Origin: Gyromitra esculenta
Taxonomy: Eukaryota; Ascomycota; Pezizomycetes; Pezizales; Discinaceae
Length of the DNA: 64,000 nt
Assembly (NCBI GenBank): GCA_038503075.1
Contig: JBCAML010000010.1
Location: forward strand, 124,001 to 188,000
Direction: 5' to 3'
Part shown: one piece after another, positions 26,314 through 37,843 of the stretch
Position numbering within the stretch: the first letter of the stretch is position 1
Layout: the number at the start of each line of letters is the position of its first letter
The notes under the pieces: model-generated
Seen by the model: the letters and a program-made list of their open reading frames with translations, nothing else
Databases searched by the model: none
Told to the model about the DNA's origin: nothing
Translations under genes and position numbers: made by a program

Positions 26314-29300
26314 TCAAGGCACCTCAGTCTCGACATTTGGCCTCCGTGGCTCCATCTTAAAATGACCCTTTACTCCTTTCCCGGCATCCTTTACTCCCTT
26401 CCCTACCCATGCCAGTGTCCTTGCACCCTTCCACTGCATTAGCCCCCTCTCCTGTCTATGTAACTCCCTCTGCATATCTCGTCTTCTGGTGAGCCGTTTT
26501 TTCAGCCCTTTAACTGGGTGAATACCACCTGAACCACCATCCCCTTCATTGCTCGAAGCTCCACTCGTGTCCTCGTCACCTTCACCCTCACTCTCACGTG
26601 CAGAATGCGTGGAGGAGGCAGTGCCAGCCTCCGAATCTGATGATGGACTGCCGTCTACTGATGGGGCAGCATGGTCATCATGTACAATACACTCTTCTGC
26701 ATCCACGACGTCTGCAAATTCCCTATCTTCCTCTGCAGCTCGCCGATGCGCACGTGAGTGAGCCGCTAACCCGCGGTGGAACCGTACCACCACATCTACA
26801 TAACCCACGTGTTTTCCAGAACGCTTCTGCATTTGCCCGCAGTTCTGAACGAACCCGTCCATGTCCTGCGGCTGAAACACATCCAGCCTTACTGGTGTGT
26901 CCTCGTCGTCGGGAATATCTTTTAGCCATAGTATCGCCGCGGCGTATGTCTTGTCGCGGCGGATTTTGGAGTCTCGGCGGAAGTAGAGGATGCAGGGGAC
27001 GGAGTGCCGTTGCCGTACTCCTAGCCGGAGACCCTTCTTCGAGGAACCTATGGGACGCCAACCGTCGCCCTCGGGGCTTTGAAGTGCACGCTTGGAAGTG
27101 AGGTGCGCTTTGAAGGTGATGTAATCCGCGCTCCGAACATCTTTGTCCGTGATATTTTCGGAGGATATGTGTTTCGATACAATCTGAAGAGAGCCAATTT
27201 CCGAGCCAAGCATTGGCTTCGGAAGCTGAGCATCGATGGAGCGGAATAGTAACGAGACACGGATTTTACCATACCCAATCCCGCCCTGCATCGGATAGTA
27301 TCTAGAAATCATACTAGAATTTTTCAACACATCCTTCAAGCGAAACTCGACCACCCCCAGAATCGGGTCTATCTCCCGCAGCCGTGAATCTGAAACTACA
27401 ACCAACACCGTGCTCGCTCGAAAATCACGTACAAAACGTTCGGTCCCTGCGTTGAAAAACGGCTTGCTAGTCATTGGCTTCACACGGGTTTTATATATCT
27501 TTTCGTGGTCGAGGATGATGGAGCAGTATGCGGACGGGAGGTTTTCGGATTCTTCTTCTTCGAAGGTAGCAGATTGACCACCTCTTCGAGAGGCTGGATT
27601 GCCTTTAGAGCCGGTGATTGTATGCCGTTCTAAGGCTACAATATTGTGGATTTGAATCGATAGTATCCCTGAAGGGTACGAAGGATCTGGTGGGATATAG
27701 CGGACACGAGATTCTTGCTCTGTTTCGACTTTGCCGTTTGTAGACTGAAACTCTTCCTCGTCCTACAAAACCGTGTTAGCCCAGACACGACGACCAGCAG
27801 GCACAATCGCCAAAACCGTAACGAAGGTTGCGAACTCACCTTCAAATCCTGCGGCAATCTCTCATCCGCACCACTTGTTGCTAATACTTGATTTAGATCC
27901 TGCTTTCCATGAAAAACAACCGACCAGTTAATCCTCCCCGGCATGTGATGTCCGTCCTTATAGCCCTGTAGTCTGTCCCTCCTCTTATAAATTTTCCCTC
28001 GATTCCTCACAAGCTCCGTCACATCCATTTGTGTCCTTCCCACAATATCATCTGCCGTGAACCGGTCACTGTCCCACAGCGTCACACTAAGCATCTCCGA
28101 TGCTTTCACTTCATCCGCATTCACCAACAGCACCGCAGTCTCATCCCACACAGGGTTCAGATCATTGAAAATGATTCTGGTGCTCCAGAGCGGCTTTGTG
28201 AATTTAGAGTAGCTCAAGGTTACGTAGCAATCACTCTTTCCATTGATATCAGCAGCTATTATAGCTTCTGCAGAGTGGATATGGACAACGAGAACTCCTA
28301 TCGCCTGTAATTCTTTTTTGGTGTCCTCGCCAACAAGGATCTTGGAGAGATCGAGGGTGTAGTTTGATGGTGCGACGTACTCTTTTGCTGCGGTTTTGAT
28401 GGACGAGTTTATGAAATCGGATATCACGGGGAGGTTCATGACGTTGAAGAAACGCTGGTTGAGTGGAACGGCGGCGATCTCAATCTTGGGCATGCCCATG
28501 AATGTGAAGGTTGCGAGTTTGACGAATGGGGGGTCGGGGATTAGCTGAATTTTCAGTCTACCTGGTAGTTGTTAGTAGCTGGCGGGGTGGTTTGTAGTGG
28601 GAGGACTAACATATTCCTGTACATCCTCGGAGCTCGACCCAAACGGCTAGATATACTGTTAGTCAGGGTATTTCATACGCTACGAAGTACAGGGAGAGAG
28701 CATACGTATCGGGGTCGCTACAACACCCTTCAACCCCAAAGTGAGATGTATCAAAAGATTTGCATTCTTCGCCTTACTCGCCGCACTAGAACTACTCGGA
28801 CTCGCCCTATACGCAAACGCAATCTCTAAACAAGCCCACTCTCCAACCTCCTCCTGCTCGTTAAGTCTCTCCGTAGCCCCTCGCGGAACCTCATCCTCAT
28901 TCAGCCACTTAAGCGACAATATCCTCATCGGTGTCGTTCCCTGCCCCATATTCGCAATCTTAACTTGGTTTACAATTGACGGGATCGATGCTTGCATAAC
29001 GTCCTCAATCAGATCAACCATAGACGAGAACAGATCCGAATTAATTTGTGGCCACAGCTTTGAGATTGTGCCGTTGAGCCATTCGGCAGACTCGTTGCCC
29101 TCGGGACCGTTAACGTGCATTCTTTCGAGACCTTGCTCTGTCTGGGCATTGTGCACTATGTCTGACCAGGCGCTATCGACGTTGCGCCACCAGGTTATAC
29201 CCCCGCCGATTGTGACGAGTACGGATATGGAGTATGGGAGCGAGAGGCCGCCGTTGAGGATTATGAAGACGCTGGTGACGAAGATTAGGTATTTTATAGT

Positions 29301-29838
29301 CAGTGATCGAAGCTGTGGCTGTCAGTCTCGAGACCCTGCAGAATGGATTAATGATTTGGGATTTACCTCTTCCATGAATTGGTACCATGATGCTGGTGGG
29401 TATATTTCTGGTGGTTTCATGGTGATTTCTGGAGGCGGGGCATATTTTGCATCACATATTGATACACTGAGCTCAAACTCTCCACGTTAGTCTGAGTCAT
29501 CTCATGTAAAATAAAATACAAAATGAATAAACAGGTCCCCACTTTCTACCTGTAATAGGATCCGAGACGAGTTTCGTATTCTCTTTAATCTTCTTCTGTC
29601 GCTCCAAGCTAGCCCGGTCGCCATCTGGGCTTCTGTCTCGGTCAGGATACAGTTCCCATAGCGATTGCTCTATCCTCGGTACCGGGTTCCTGCCCGAGTA
29701 GAAGCGAGGATCTGGTTCTGTGGCCGTTGATGTAGTCTTTCTATGGTGTCTGTGGCTCCTATGGCTATTCTCGTCGCCGTCGCCAGTGCCCATGGCAATG
29801 TCGTGAATGGTTTGGTGCTGGGTAGTAGTTGTCGCCAT
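26314..29838 (-). CDS. Mug190-type SMP/C2-domain membrane-contact protein
   Basis: Six exons join in frame on minus: 29838-29550, 29479-29367, 29312-28706, 28646-28611, 28561-27840 and 27762-26314, giving 1071 residues. A basic, His-rich N-terminus precedes a hydrophobic hairpin (about 137-172, KYLIFVTSVFIILNGGLS.. ..VLVTIGGGITWW), which should sit in the ER membrane. An SMP-like lipid-transfer domain follows (about 195-415; NGTISKLWPQINSDLF, then VWVELRGCTGICRLKIQL and FTFMGMPKIEI). A C2 domain follows at about 440-560 (GVLVVHIHSAEAI.. ..SDCYVTLSY.. ..LNPVWDE.. ..LWDSDRFTADDIVG), and a second, weaker C2-like region lies in the last exon (ILSIQIHNIVALER). The C-terminus is acidic, then basic. 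By order it resembles tricalbins/extended synaptotagmins and fission-yeast Mug190, which move lipid at ER-plasma membrane contacts. The acceptor of intron 1 (AG at 29481-29480) is the least sure junction. Confidence 0.85.
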
Positions 29839-31199
29839 GGACTACGAGGGATATAAAGCTGTCGTAAGAGTTCAATTAACCCTGTTCGTTTGTGTTCACA
29901 CAGGGTGCAGGAAGGGAAGCATTACTATGTTTCCAGGAAAAAAAAAAACCATGTAATCCACCAAAAAAACTATCGTACATATGATGACCTGATGCAGCCA
30001 GACAGACAGACGCAGGTTGAGTTCTGTAGAGTAACCTGGCCGAGACACGGGCATCGAGCCCCAGTTCAGTGGAGATTCAGCAGGCTCATCCGCGAGCCCG
30101 CCCATCATCCATTACGGAAAAGGGCCATCTTCGAGTCGTCATTTCCGGAAAACCTGAACTGGATCCAGTATAGGCATGGCGTTACGTGGCTGCTCTAGTC
30201 TCGGTTGAGGAACTGCAGCCACTCCCGATACCCGCGAGGCTTGGTTGAGGAGCTTGGGCAGCGCATCGGAGATGCATCAGACGTCACAGGCGAGAGGGGA
30301 TGCTTGGTGGTTTGGACACGGCCAATCAGACGATGGTTGGTGGCACTGGAAACAATGTGTTTCCTGGTGACGCGTAACGGCCCAGCCGCTGCAGCCAGAT
30401 GAAACTGGGATTGGAAATGCAATGCTGCTCTCCTGGTTTGTGCTTCAATTGAGTCTCGTCTCTGATGTGGTGTCGTGTCGTGTTCCGTGCTAAGCCAGAC
30501 AACTCGCACCCACGGCCTGGCAGGGTTTCCCCTCAATTGTTCAACTTAAGCTTAACGAAGCCAAGAAGCCAAGAAGCCAAGAAGCCAATCTCGGGATATC
30601 CAGCCTGGAAGTGCTTATTCACACCCTACAACTTCCTCTAACCTTCCAAGCAGAGGTATTTCGACAGAACACTTGATCGATTACCTTCAACTCTCCTGAA
30701 TTCCAATTCCCCTCATACACCCCCACGGAACTCGGCAGCCGTATGTACAGCCAGAAACCACACAGCCCCAGCCATGTCCCCCCTTTCATCGTGTCCCGAG
30801 ATTGCCGATCAGGGTTTCCTGAACTCATATGTAATATATAATTACTGCACGGCTCAGCCTCGCAATAAAAAGGTCATGAACACTCACTCGTGGCGTGGGT
30901 GATATATCGTGATCTCTCCCCACCCGTGGGAAGGGGTAGGTAGTCTTCTGTATTAATCCCTCCCTCCCTCCCGTTTTTCCAACGGCCGTAATACCACATA
31001 CTCAGCCTTATGCTCCACCTCTGCGCCAGGTGCATAACCGCACGTAGAGTACTCGTACATTCAGAGACCAAACTTGTTCAAGAGGAGTACATACATACGA
31101 TAGACGATACACAGCAACTATACCCAAGGCAGTTCCGTAAGAGCATATCAAAGCAGATCTAGATACCAACCTAACCAAGACTAGATTGATTATAACGAA

Positions 31200-31234
<35 letters not shown>

Positions 31235-32018
31235 CATGCAAAACTAAATCCTCAATCCTCAATAACCATTTCAGTACCAACAGTGATCAGCGTGGTGGGT
31301 ATTATCAATTACTCTGATTTCATTTTAGCTTGTTTTCACCCCCTCACCTCACCTCCCCCCCCCCAACCACCCGGGGGGGACTACTACCGCTACATACTAC
31401 CATCTTGAAGAAAAGTAAAGTAAAGTAGAGAGAAAAAAAAAGGCATACAGATATCCACATCCCGTATCTAAAAAAAAAACCCCCCCTCCTCCCCCTCCCA
31501 CCCCTAAATACCAGAAAGTCGAAATCCAGTCCTGGAAGTGAGCTGAACCATGCAACAGAACAAGTACTTAAGCTTGAGCCTTAAGCTTAGGAAGGGGAAA
31601 AAAATCAAAAAATCAAAAAACCCAACGAAAAAACTGTCAGGACTGAATAGAGCGGGGTGGAGTAGAGTAGAGTAGTGCTGAAGAAATTTAGGGGCGGTTT
31701 AAATAAAGTACGATACATAAAAAAAAAAAAAACTCCCAACATGAAACAAATTAAAGGAGCTGATTCCTCCCCCATCGTACATGAATGAAATAAATGAATA
31801 AAAAGAGACAATGCAAACATAAAAAGATGATATTCCGTCAGGGTCATAAAATCACATCATCACCAATAAATGATCGTGCAAAAGAGATATATATCAAAGG
31901 AAAAGAGTACAACAAAAGAAAACGCCGCCCTGGACTGATACGAACCTAATAAACCCCCCTCCCCTCCCTTCAAGCATATATCGTTAGAAAAACAACATCA
32001 TTCGTAAATATCGTTAAA
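29839..32018. other. Spacer: promoter and low-complexity DNA
   Basis: Next to 29839 is the promoter of the SMP/C2 gene. Further right are a four-fold GCCAAGAA repeat (about 30557-30590), a long GACA run (31199-31235), and several A, C and T homopolymer tracts between 31340 and 32000. No gene is seen on either strand. Confidence 0.5.
31199..31235 (+). repeat. (CAGA)n microsatellite
   Basis: About nine uninterrupted CAGA units in the spacer downstream of the disordered-protein gene. Confidence 0.85.
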
Positions 32019-35000
32019 TCATCCTCTGCCCAAGATCTTCATAACTCTGCTCATAACACCCTTCTTCTCCTCCTCTTCCGGTCGCTGTGTTCCCGCCGAC
32101 CATGGCATCTGCGAGTTATTACCGTATCCGACCGGTGCTCCGATCTCCATCTCTCTATACATCTCCTTCTCCCGGCTCGAGTATTTCTCGCTGCCACTGC
32201 GGACTCTTCCGGTGCCGCTGTCCCTATGCTTCCTGATCTTGCCCTCCGGCCTCCCATCACCGCCTTCCAACGCCGCTAACCGCCTCGCCTCCCGTTTCTC
32301 CTCTTTCCGGATCCTCCGTGCTTCTTCTTCCTCTGGAGTACCGGGGATACGGGTCTGCGAGTGATTGCGCTGCCTGTGCTTCTTTGCGTGCTCTCTATGC
32401 TCCCTCTTCCCCTCGCTTGATAGGGAGTGTCCCGAGTCCTTCACCGCTTCCGGGTCCTGCTCTTTCCGCCCCTCTGCTTCCTCCTTCTTGGCACGTTTCT
32501 CGGCCCGTCGTCGCGCTTTCTCGGCTTTGGCAGCTTCCTCTTCGTCCATATACGATCTTGGCGACACCGGTATATCGCCGTGGTGCTCCCGACTCGGCGA
32601 AAGTAGGATTCCGTCTTGTTGATCCCGATGATGCAGAAACGGGGACCGTAGCTGTGAGCCATCGTAGTCGTTATCGTGCCCCATGCGTGGTTCCGAGTGG
32701 GAGATGCCATCCTCTGGGTTCTGGATCGGTAGATCGTATGGTGTCATTGGTGGGGCGGGGATGTTTTCGAGTGCCTCGGCTTTCGCTTTTGCGGCCTTAC
32801 GAGCTGCTTTTTCGGCGCGACGTTCCTCTTTCGAGCCATTGCGGAGGTGGTCTTCGAGTTCTTTGCCCTTGCGGAGCGCCTTTTCTTCGTGTTTGCGCCG
32901 ACGCTCCTCTCGCTCTTCGTGCGTCAGGTGGGCCGAGTCTTTTCGACGATGCTTTTTGTCTTTGTCACCGCCGCTGCCACTGCCGCTGCCGTTCTCAGCA
33001 GGCGGCTTCACGCTGTTGGAGCGGCTGCGTCGGGATTTGGGCGGCTGGGCGTCGGGCTCGTAGACGACGTGGACGGGCTCGATTTCGAGGCCTGCGTCTC
33101 CGGATTTCTTGGAGGACTTTTTCCGTTTAGGGTGCTCGATGGGGCCATCGATGTACGGTGATGCGGGTGGGGGTCCCTGGTGGCCTTCCACGGCCGAGGG
33201 GATGGATTCGCCGAATACGGCTTCGGCTTTTGATTTGGAGGATTTCCGGCGTTTGATGTGCTCTTCGGCCACTTGCTGTTCGGGGTCGTAGGGCTGTGCG
33301 TGGGGTTCGATCGTGATCGGGGGTGGACGTGCTTTTTTGGATTTTCTCTTCTCCTTGCGGTCTTCCTGCTGCTGCTGGTCGTAGGCTGCCTCTGGAGAGT
33401 CGAGGATTACCGGCTCGACGAAGGGGGCCGGAGTAGACCGCTTGGAGGCCTTCTTGTGCTTGCGTTTCTCCTCATGATGGCGCTCTTCCTCGTACTGTGG
33501 GTCGTATTGGGGCTCGTATGGCTGCTCGTACGGCTCTGCTGTAACGTTATCAGAGAACATGGGGGCGGGAGTGGAGAGCCCTCTTTTGGCAGCCTTCCTG
33601 GCTTCCCGTTCGGCCTTCTCCTCTGGAGTGCGGTGCTTTTTCTCCTTGGACTCGCCGAGACGATCGCGAGATTTAGTCCTGTCCCGGTGCTCCCTGTCTC
33701 GAGACCGTTCTCCTCCATCGAGATGCGTGCTCCTGTCCCTGGTCCTGTCCCCCCTATCGCGGGACTTGGCCCTGTCTCGATCACCCTTCTCGCGGTGCTT
33801 CTTTTCCTTTCTCTCGGTCCCGTCGCCGGACCTTTCCTTCTTGCGATGCGACCTGTCTTTTTCCTTCCTCGACTTCTTCCCCAGGTCCGGGGACTCTGCA
33901 GCAAGGGCCAGCGCCTCGGCACCAGCTGCGGCGGCAGCCTCGTCGTCCAGAGGACCAGCTGCAAAGCCAGTGTTGGGGCTATCGTGGAACGGGTCCTGGG
34001 AATACGGGATATCGTGGCCTGGATGCATCGAGGCCATGTCAGGCCTATCAGAGAGGGCAGAGACCTCAGAGACGACAGACATGCTGGGTGGATCGATGTC
34101 GATGGACTCAGCTCGTGAGACGTATTCAGGTGGAGGAGTCGGCAGCCCGTCTGGCGAGTGCTCAGGAGCAGACAGATCAGTAGACGGTGCTTCAGCGGGG
34201 GTTTCGGCTTCACCAGGAAGCTCCCCTTCTCGGCCGTGTTCTTCCTGTGATTTGGTGTCTGGGGGAGGGGGGTGAGGAGGAGTTGATGCTGCCTCAGGGC
34301 GCTCAGGAGGGGTCGTGGGCTCTGGCTGTGGTTCGTCGACGGGGGTGGCTGCGGCAGCTCTGGTGCCAGCGTGTTCTCGGACGGCGTCGGCTGCGACAAC
34401 AGCGGGCTCGCTCGCTTCGGCGGGGATGGGGTCTTCGGCAGGGGGCGATGGCGATGGCGGTGGCGGTGGCGGCGGTTCGTCGTCGTCGCAGGACTCTGCT
34501 GCGCTCGTGCCCGGAGGAACTTTATAGACTTTGCTCGCGGGCGTGGATTCGGGGAGTCGTGCGGGGCCGGGGGGGCCGGGGGGGTCGGGGCAGTTTTGTT
34601 GGGCAGGCTGCGGGGGGTCGGGTGGGCCTATGGGGCAGCGCTCGCTTATTAGCTGGGGCTGGGGCGGAGCTGAGCGGTGGCACCGGCGTTTTTGGTTTTT
34701 CTGCTGAAACAGGGCAATCACACCACAAAGCAGAGAATCTACTCACCCGTATCTTGGGCTGCAGGAGGAGTATTCTCTGGAGGAGTATTCTCTGCAGGCG
34801 CCGGCCTGGTCTCTGGTGCTGGCTCTGGGGAGGGCGGAGATATTGCTGGGGGATCTTGGGCCTCTGTGTTTTCACCCTGGCTTGCCTGTGTGTCTGTCTG
34901 TGTTTCTGTCTGTGTCTCTGTCTGTGTATCTTCTTGGGTATCTTCTTGTATATCCTGTGTGCCTGTCTGTGTGCCTGTCTGTGTATCTGTCTGTGTATCT

Positions 35001-35380
35001 TCCTGTGTGCCTGTATGTGTCTCTGTCTGTGTATCCTCCTGGATATCTCCCTGTGTATCCTGTATATCCTGGGTATCGCCCTCTACATCCTGTGCATCTC
35101 CCTCCCCGTGCTCTGGCTGCTGCTCCTCCCCAGGGCTGGTGCCACCCTCTGCACCCTCTGTATTATTAGACTGCTCGTCGTGCACCCTGACCCCTCCGTC
35201 GCGGTCCTCTTCCTCTCCTGCGTGCGTGTCGTGGCCGTCCTCCGCATCCTGTCTGCTGTCTCGTTCGGGCTGTAGCTCAGTCGAGTCTGGCGGCGGGGTG
35301 GCCGATCGAGATTCGTCGGTGACATCTCGCGCCTGCCCCTCCTCCGGCATGGCCTTCTCGTGCTCTCCGCTGTCGCCCAT
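32019..35380 (-). CDS. Large disordered, highly charged protein of unknown function
   Basis: Two exons on minus, 35380-34747 and 34669-32019, give 1094 residues. The donor is GTGAGT at 34746; the acceptor CTCAG at 34670 is the one I found that restores the long downstream frame, so the intron is 77 bp. The N-terminal 210 residues are acidic and contain a Thr-Gln-Thr-Glu/Asp repeat around 110-190. A proline-rich segment and an acidic region with Ser/Pro follow (about 215-480). The rest is Lys/Glu/Arg-rich (KEKDRSHRKKERSG, KEKKHREKGDRDRAK) with recurring KKSSK/KKHR patches, ending in a short hydrophobic tail (VMSRVMKILGRG). No folded domain is recognised. The RS/RD-like basic stretches suggest a nuclear or RNA-associated protein, but that is inference. 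Codon bias produces long antisense frames across this gene, which I regard as shadows. Confidence 0.75.
34880..35050 (+). repeat. GACA/GTCT microsatellite within a coding exon
   Basis: Plus strand reads repeated CTGTCTGTGT units; on minus they encode the DTQTETQTDTQ repeats of the disordered protein. Same unit as the intergenic GACA runs. Confidence 0.75.
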
Positions 35381-37562
35381 GATTGAGCGAGCGACTGGTC
35401 GGCTGGACGTCCGCTATATCAGGCTGCAAACAGCAATAGCGCCCTCTCATTCGCTGCCCGCTGGTAGGTACTCTGACAGAAAGCTCAAACGTGGGGATCT
35501 CTCGTTCCAGGCACGAAAAATGAATACCAGTCCCACCTCATCTGAATCCGCAGACATCCATTGTGCAAGAGCAGACATACAAATAGGTACTGGAGAGGGC
35601 GAGGGGAGGGCGCGTCCATTGCGAATATTACACCCCTCCATCACTGGCTCAGTCCCGGGTCAGAGTGACAATTGGAGCCACGTTCCTGCTGGATTGCCGA
35701 ATGGGCAGACGAAAGGGCTCCGTCTAAACGCTGTAGTGCTTTCTTTTTGGCTATACGCACATATTCGTTACTTTTCTCATGAGCATGAATACACATATTT
35801 TGCCGCTTTCTCTTCCCTACCTTTTTTTTCCTCTGCTTCTGTTCCCCTTTTTTTTTTTTGATTTCTGATAGACCCCGCGGGTGACGCTGATTTGATTATT
35901 ATTATTTCGTGCCCCTGCTGCTGTGCTGACGGGAGGGAAACGACCCCGGATCGAGACGGGTGCAGACAGGAGTGCAGCGTGGATCGACTCGATTTGCTGC
36001 GAGGGTGTGGAGAATAACTATTCAGAGCTACAGTTGGATCACTTGTTTGCACGTTGACATGCAACGAACACTATTAGCCCGCCCAAACCCATCATCTAAA
36101 TTCCCCTTCGTCTCTGAAGCCTGTATTAAACTCCACTCCTGCTCCCAGCTAAACTGCCTGTCTGCCCAATTCTTCAAAAAGAAGAGAACGTATATTCACT
36201 CCACTGTGCAAATACCTCCATATCTACATACACCACATACATAAACATGTGATTGTGTCTTCTCAATCGCTCACCTCACCTCGCCTCGCCTGCATCCGAC
36301 GAGCCAATCCGTCGTCAATACTACGAGTCTAGGTACTCTCCTCAACGCACAGAGAAGAAACACCGATCGAATCGCCAGACGCCCCATCAGATGCCGTCAT
36401 ATCCTGCAAATCATCGGCCGCCTTGCCTTGCCTGCAGCCAAGACAACAGGAAGGAAACAGACAGGACAGACAAGCAAAAAATAAAATAAACGGTTTTCTT
36501 TCTCTCTCTCTCTCTCTCTCTGCGCCAGACTCAAGGTACCTGAGAATCTCGTGGTTGGTGAGAAAAGTAAGGATTGATAAACGGTCTGCCTCAAGCGAGG
36601 ATTTCAAGAGTGCATTTTCTTAACCTTTGGAAGATTGTCTTTTCTGTGTGTGTGTGCAGCCTTGCCCCCTCCCCCCCCCCAAACTTCTGGATTGCGGCGG
36701 TTTTTTTTTCCCCGTTCCAGACGGAATTAATCCAAAGTGGTCGCGATAGCAATACATAATCTCTGCAGACAGACAGACAGACAGACAGATGCAATGGACC
36801 GCATACCGTACCGTACCGCATCGCATCGCATCGTCTAGCTACCTAGGCGATCTGATCTGGGCTTTCTGTTTTCTCTGCATGTTTTAATCGTGGGGATGAA
36901 GCGAGGGGCTGTACTGTACTGTACTTGATCGGGTGGGGAAGGTACTGGGGAGGGGGGGGGTTTTTTTTGGCGGGAGGGGGCGTATGTACCTTTCTGTGCT
37001 CTGGATGTGGGGTTTTGCCGATGGAACGGATGGATGGGTATATATAATTGGGTTATCTCTGGAGAGCTGGTGTTCCTTTCCAATGAATGCATTGCGGCAT
37101 GGTGTAGCTCTACGGTGCTAGTACTGGTAAAGAGCTATAGCTACAAGCAAAGCGAGGTTTTGTAGTGTAGATGGAGTGCTCCATGTGCTGGATAAACGAC
37201 GGGGGTTGTTAGTAAATGGTAGTTTATCATCGCCAAGCAACTATTAGTTACTAGATAACTACCTATTAGGCTGTCGCGATGTCTACAAAGATTGTACTCT
37301 AGTTCTACAGCTAGTTTGCTGCTCCATCCGCACCTTTGCCTACTCGCTCTTTAGCTGTGATTGTAAACTTCTCGTTTCTGCCAGCTACCCCGTTAGTCGC
37401 CCGTGGTAGGAAGCGAGCAACTACAATCTCGTCTCCCCTCCTTCGTTGAGGTATAATGGTTTACCCTATTCCTTTTATAGCCAGAGAGAACAAGACAAGA
37501 TTACATCCGACTAACTTTCTGGCGATAGCTTCAGTGCTTGAAATCGAAAGAAACGGTACAAA
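35381..37562. other. Long spacer with polypurine and microsatellite tracts
   Basis: About 2.2 kb. It probably includes the promoter and 5' leader of the minus-strand disordered-protein gene. A (TC)n tract lies at about 36500-36520, a GACA run at 36766-36790, GC-rich GCATC repeats near 36815-36835 and a G/T homopolymer pair near 36950-36968. No gene is seen. Confidence 0.5.
36766..36790 (+). repeat. (CAGA)n microsatellite
   Basis: Six CAGA units, followed closely by a cluster of short CCGTA and GCATC repeats. Confidence 0.75.
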
Positions 37563-37843
37563 ATGGAACTAGGACCTAAACCTCGTGCCACCAGTCCAGC
37601 CTTTGCCTACCTACAAAACTCCCTGTGCATACCCCACAGCAGGTAAGGACTTGGTTCCCCTCCTCGACTATGGAAGCAGTCTGGTTCTAACTCCATAGTA
37701 GCGAGGCACAAACCGTTATCGATAATATCCTACTCGCCGGGGAAATCGATATCCATTCCCTGCAATCACAAAGAGTGGGATTGCAAGAGATCACCGCTGG
37801 GCACTGTGGAGCAGAGAAGAGATCGGAGATGACGTTAAACTAA
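37563..37843 (+). CDS. Possible small spliced gene, 74 residues
   Basis: An ATG at 37563 opens 26 codons that end at a strong donor, GTAAGG (37643). A 56-bp intron with a consensus CTAAC branch point and a TAG acceptor (37698) follows, and the second exon (37699-37843) continues in frame to TAA. The protein begins MELGPKPRATSPAFAYLQ and later reads QTVIDNILLAGEIDIHSLQ, which looks like an amphipathic helix and coding-like composition. No signal peptide and no recognised family. It could instead be the surviving piece of a longer, decayed gene, since the next 100 bases also look partly coding. Confidence is modest because the frame is short. Confidence 0.35.

Noticed and set aside
34555..34610. 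A frameshift in the C-rich tract of the disordered-protein gene
   Set aside because: A single 77-bp intron with acceptor at 34670 joins the two frames without any indel, so a frameshift is not needed.
32318..35861. Several long plus-strand frames (up to 394 codons) across the disordered-protein gene
   Set aside because: They are antisense to the Lys/Glu/Arg-rich coding exons, have low-complexity Ser/Leu/Arg content, and mostly lack ATG starts in context. They are shadows of the codon bias.
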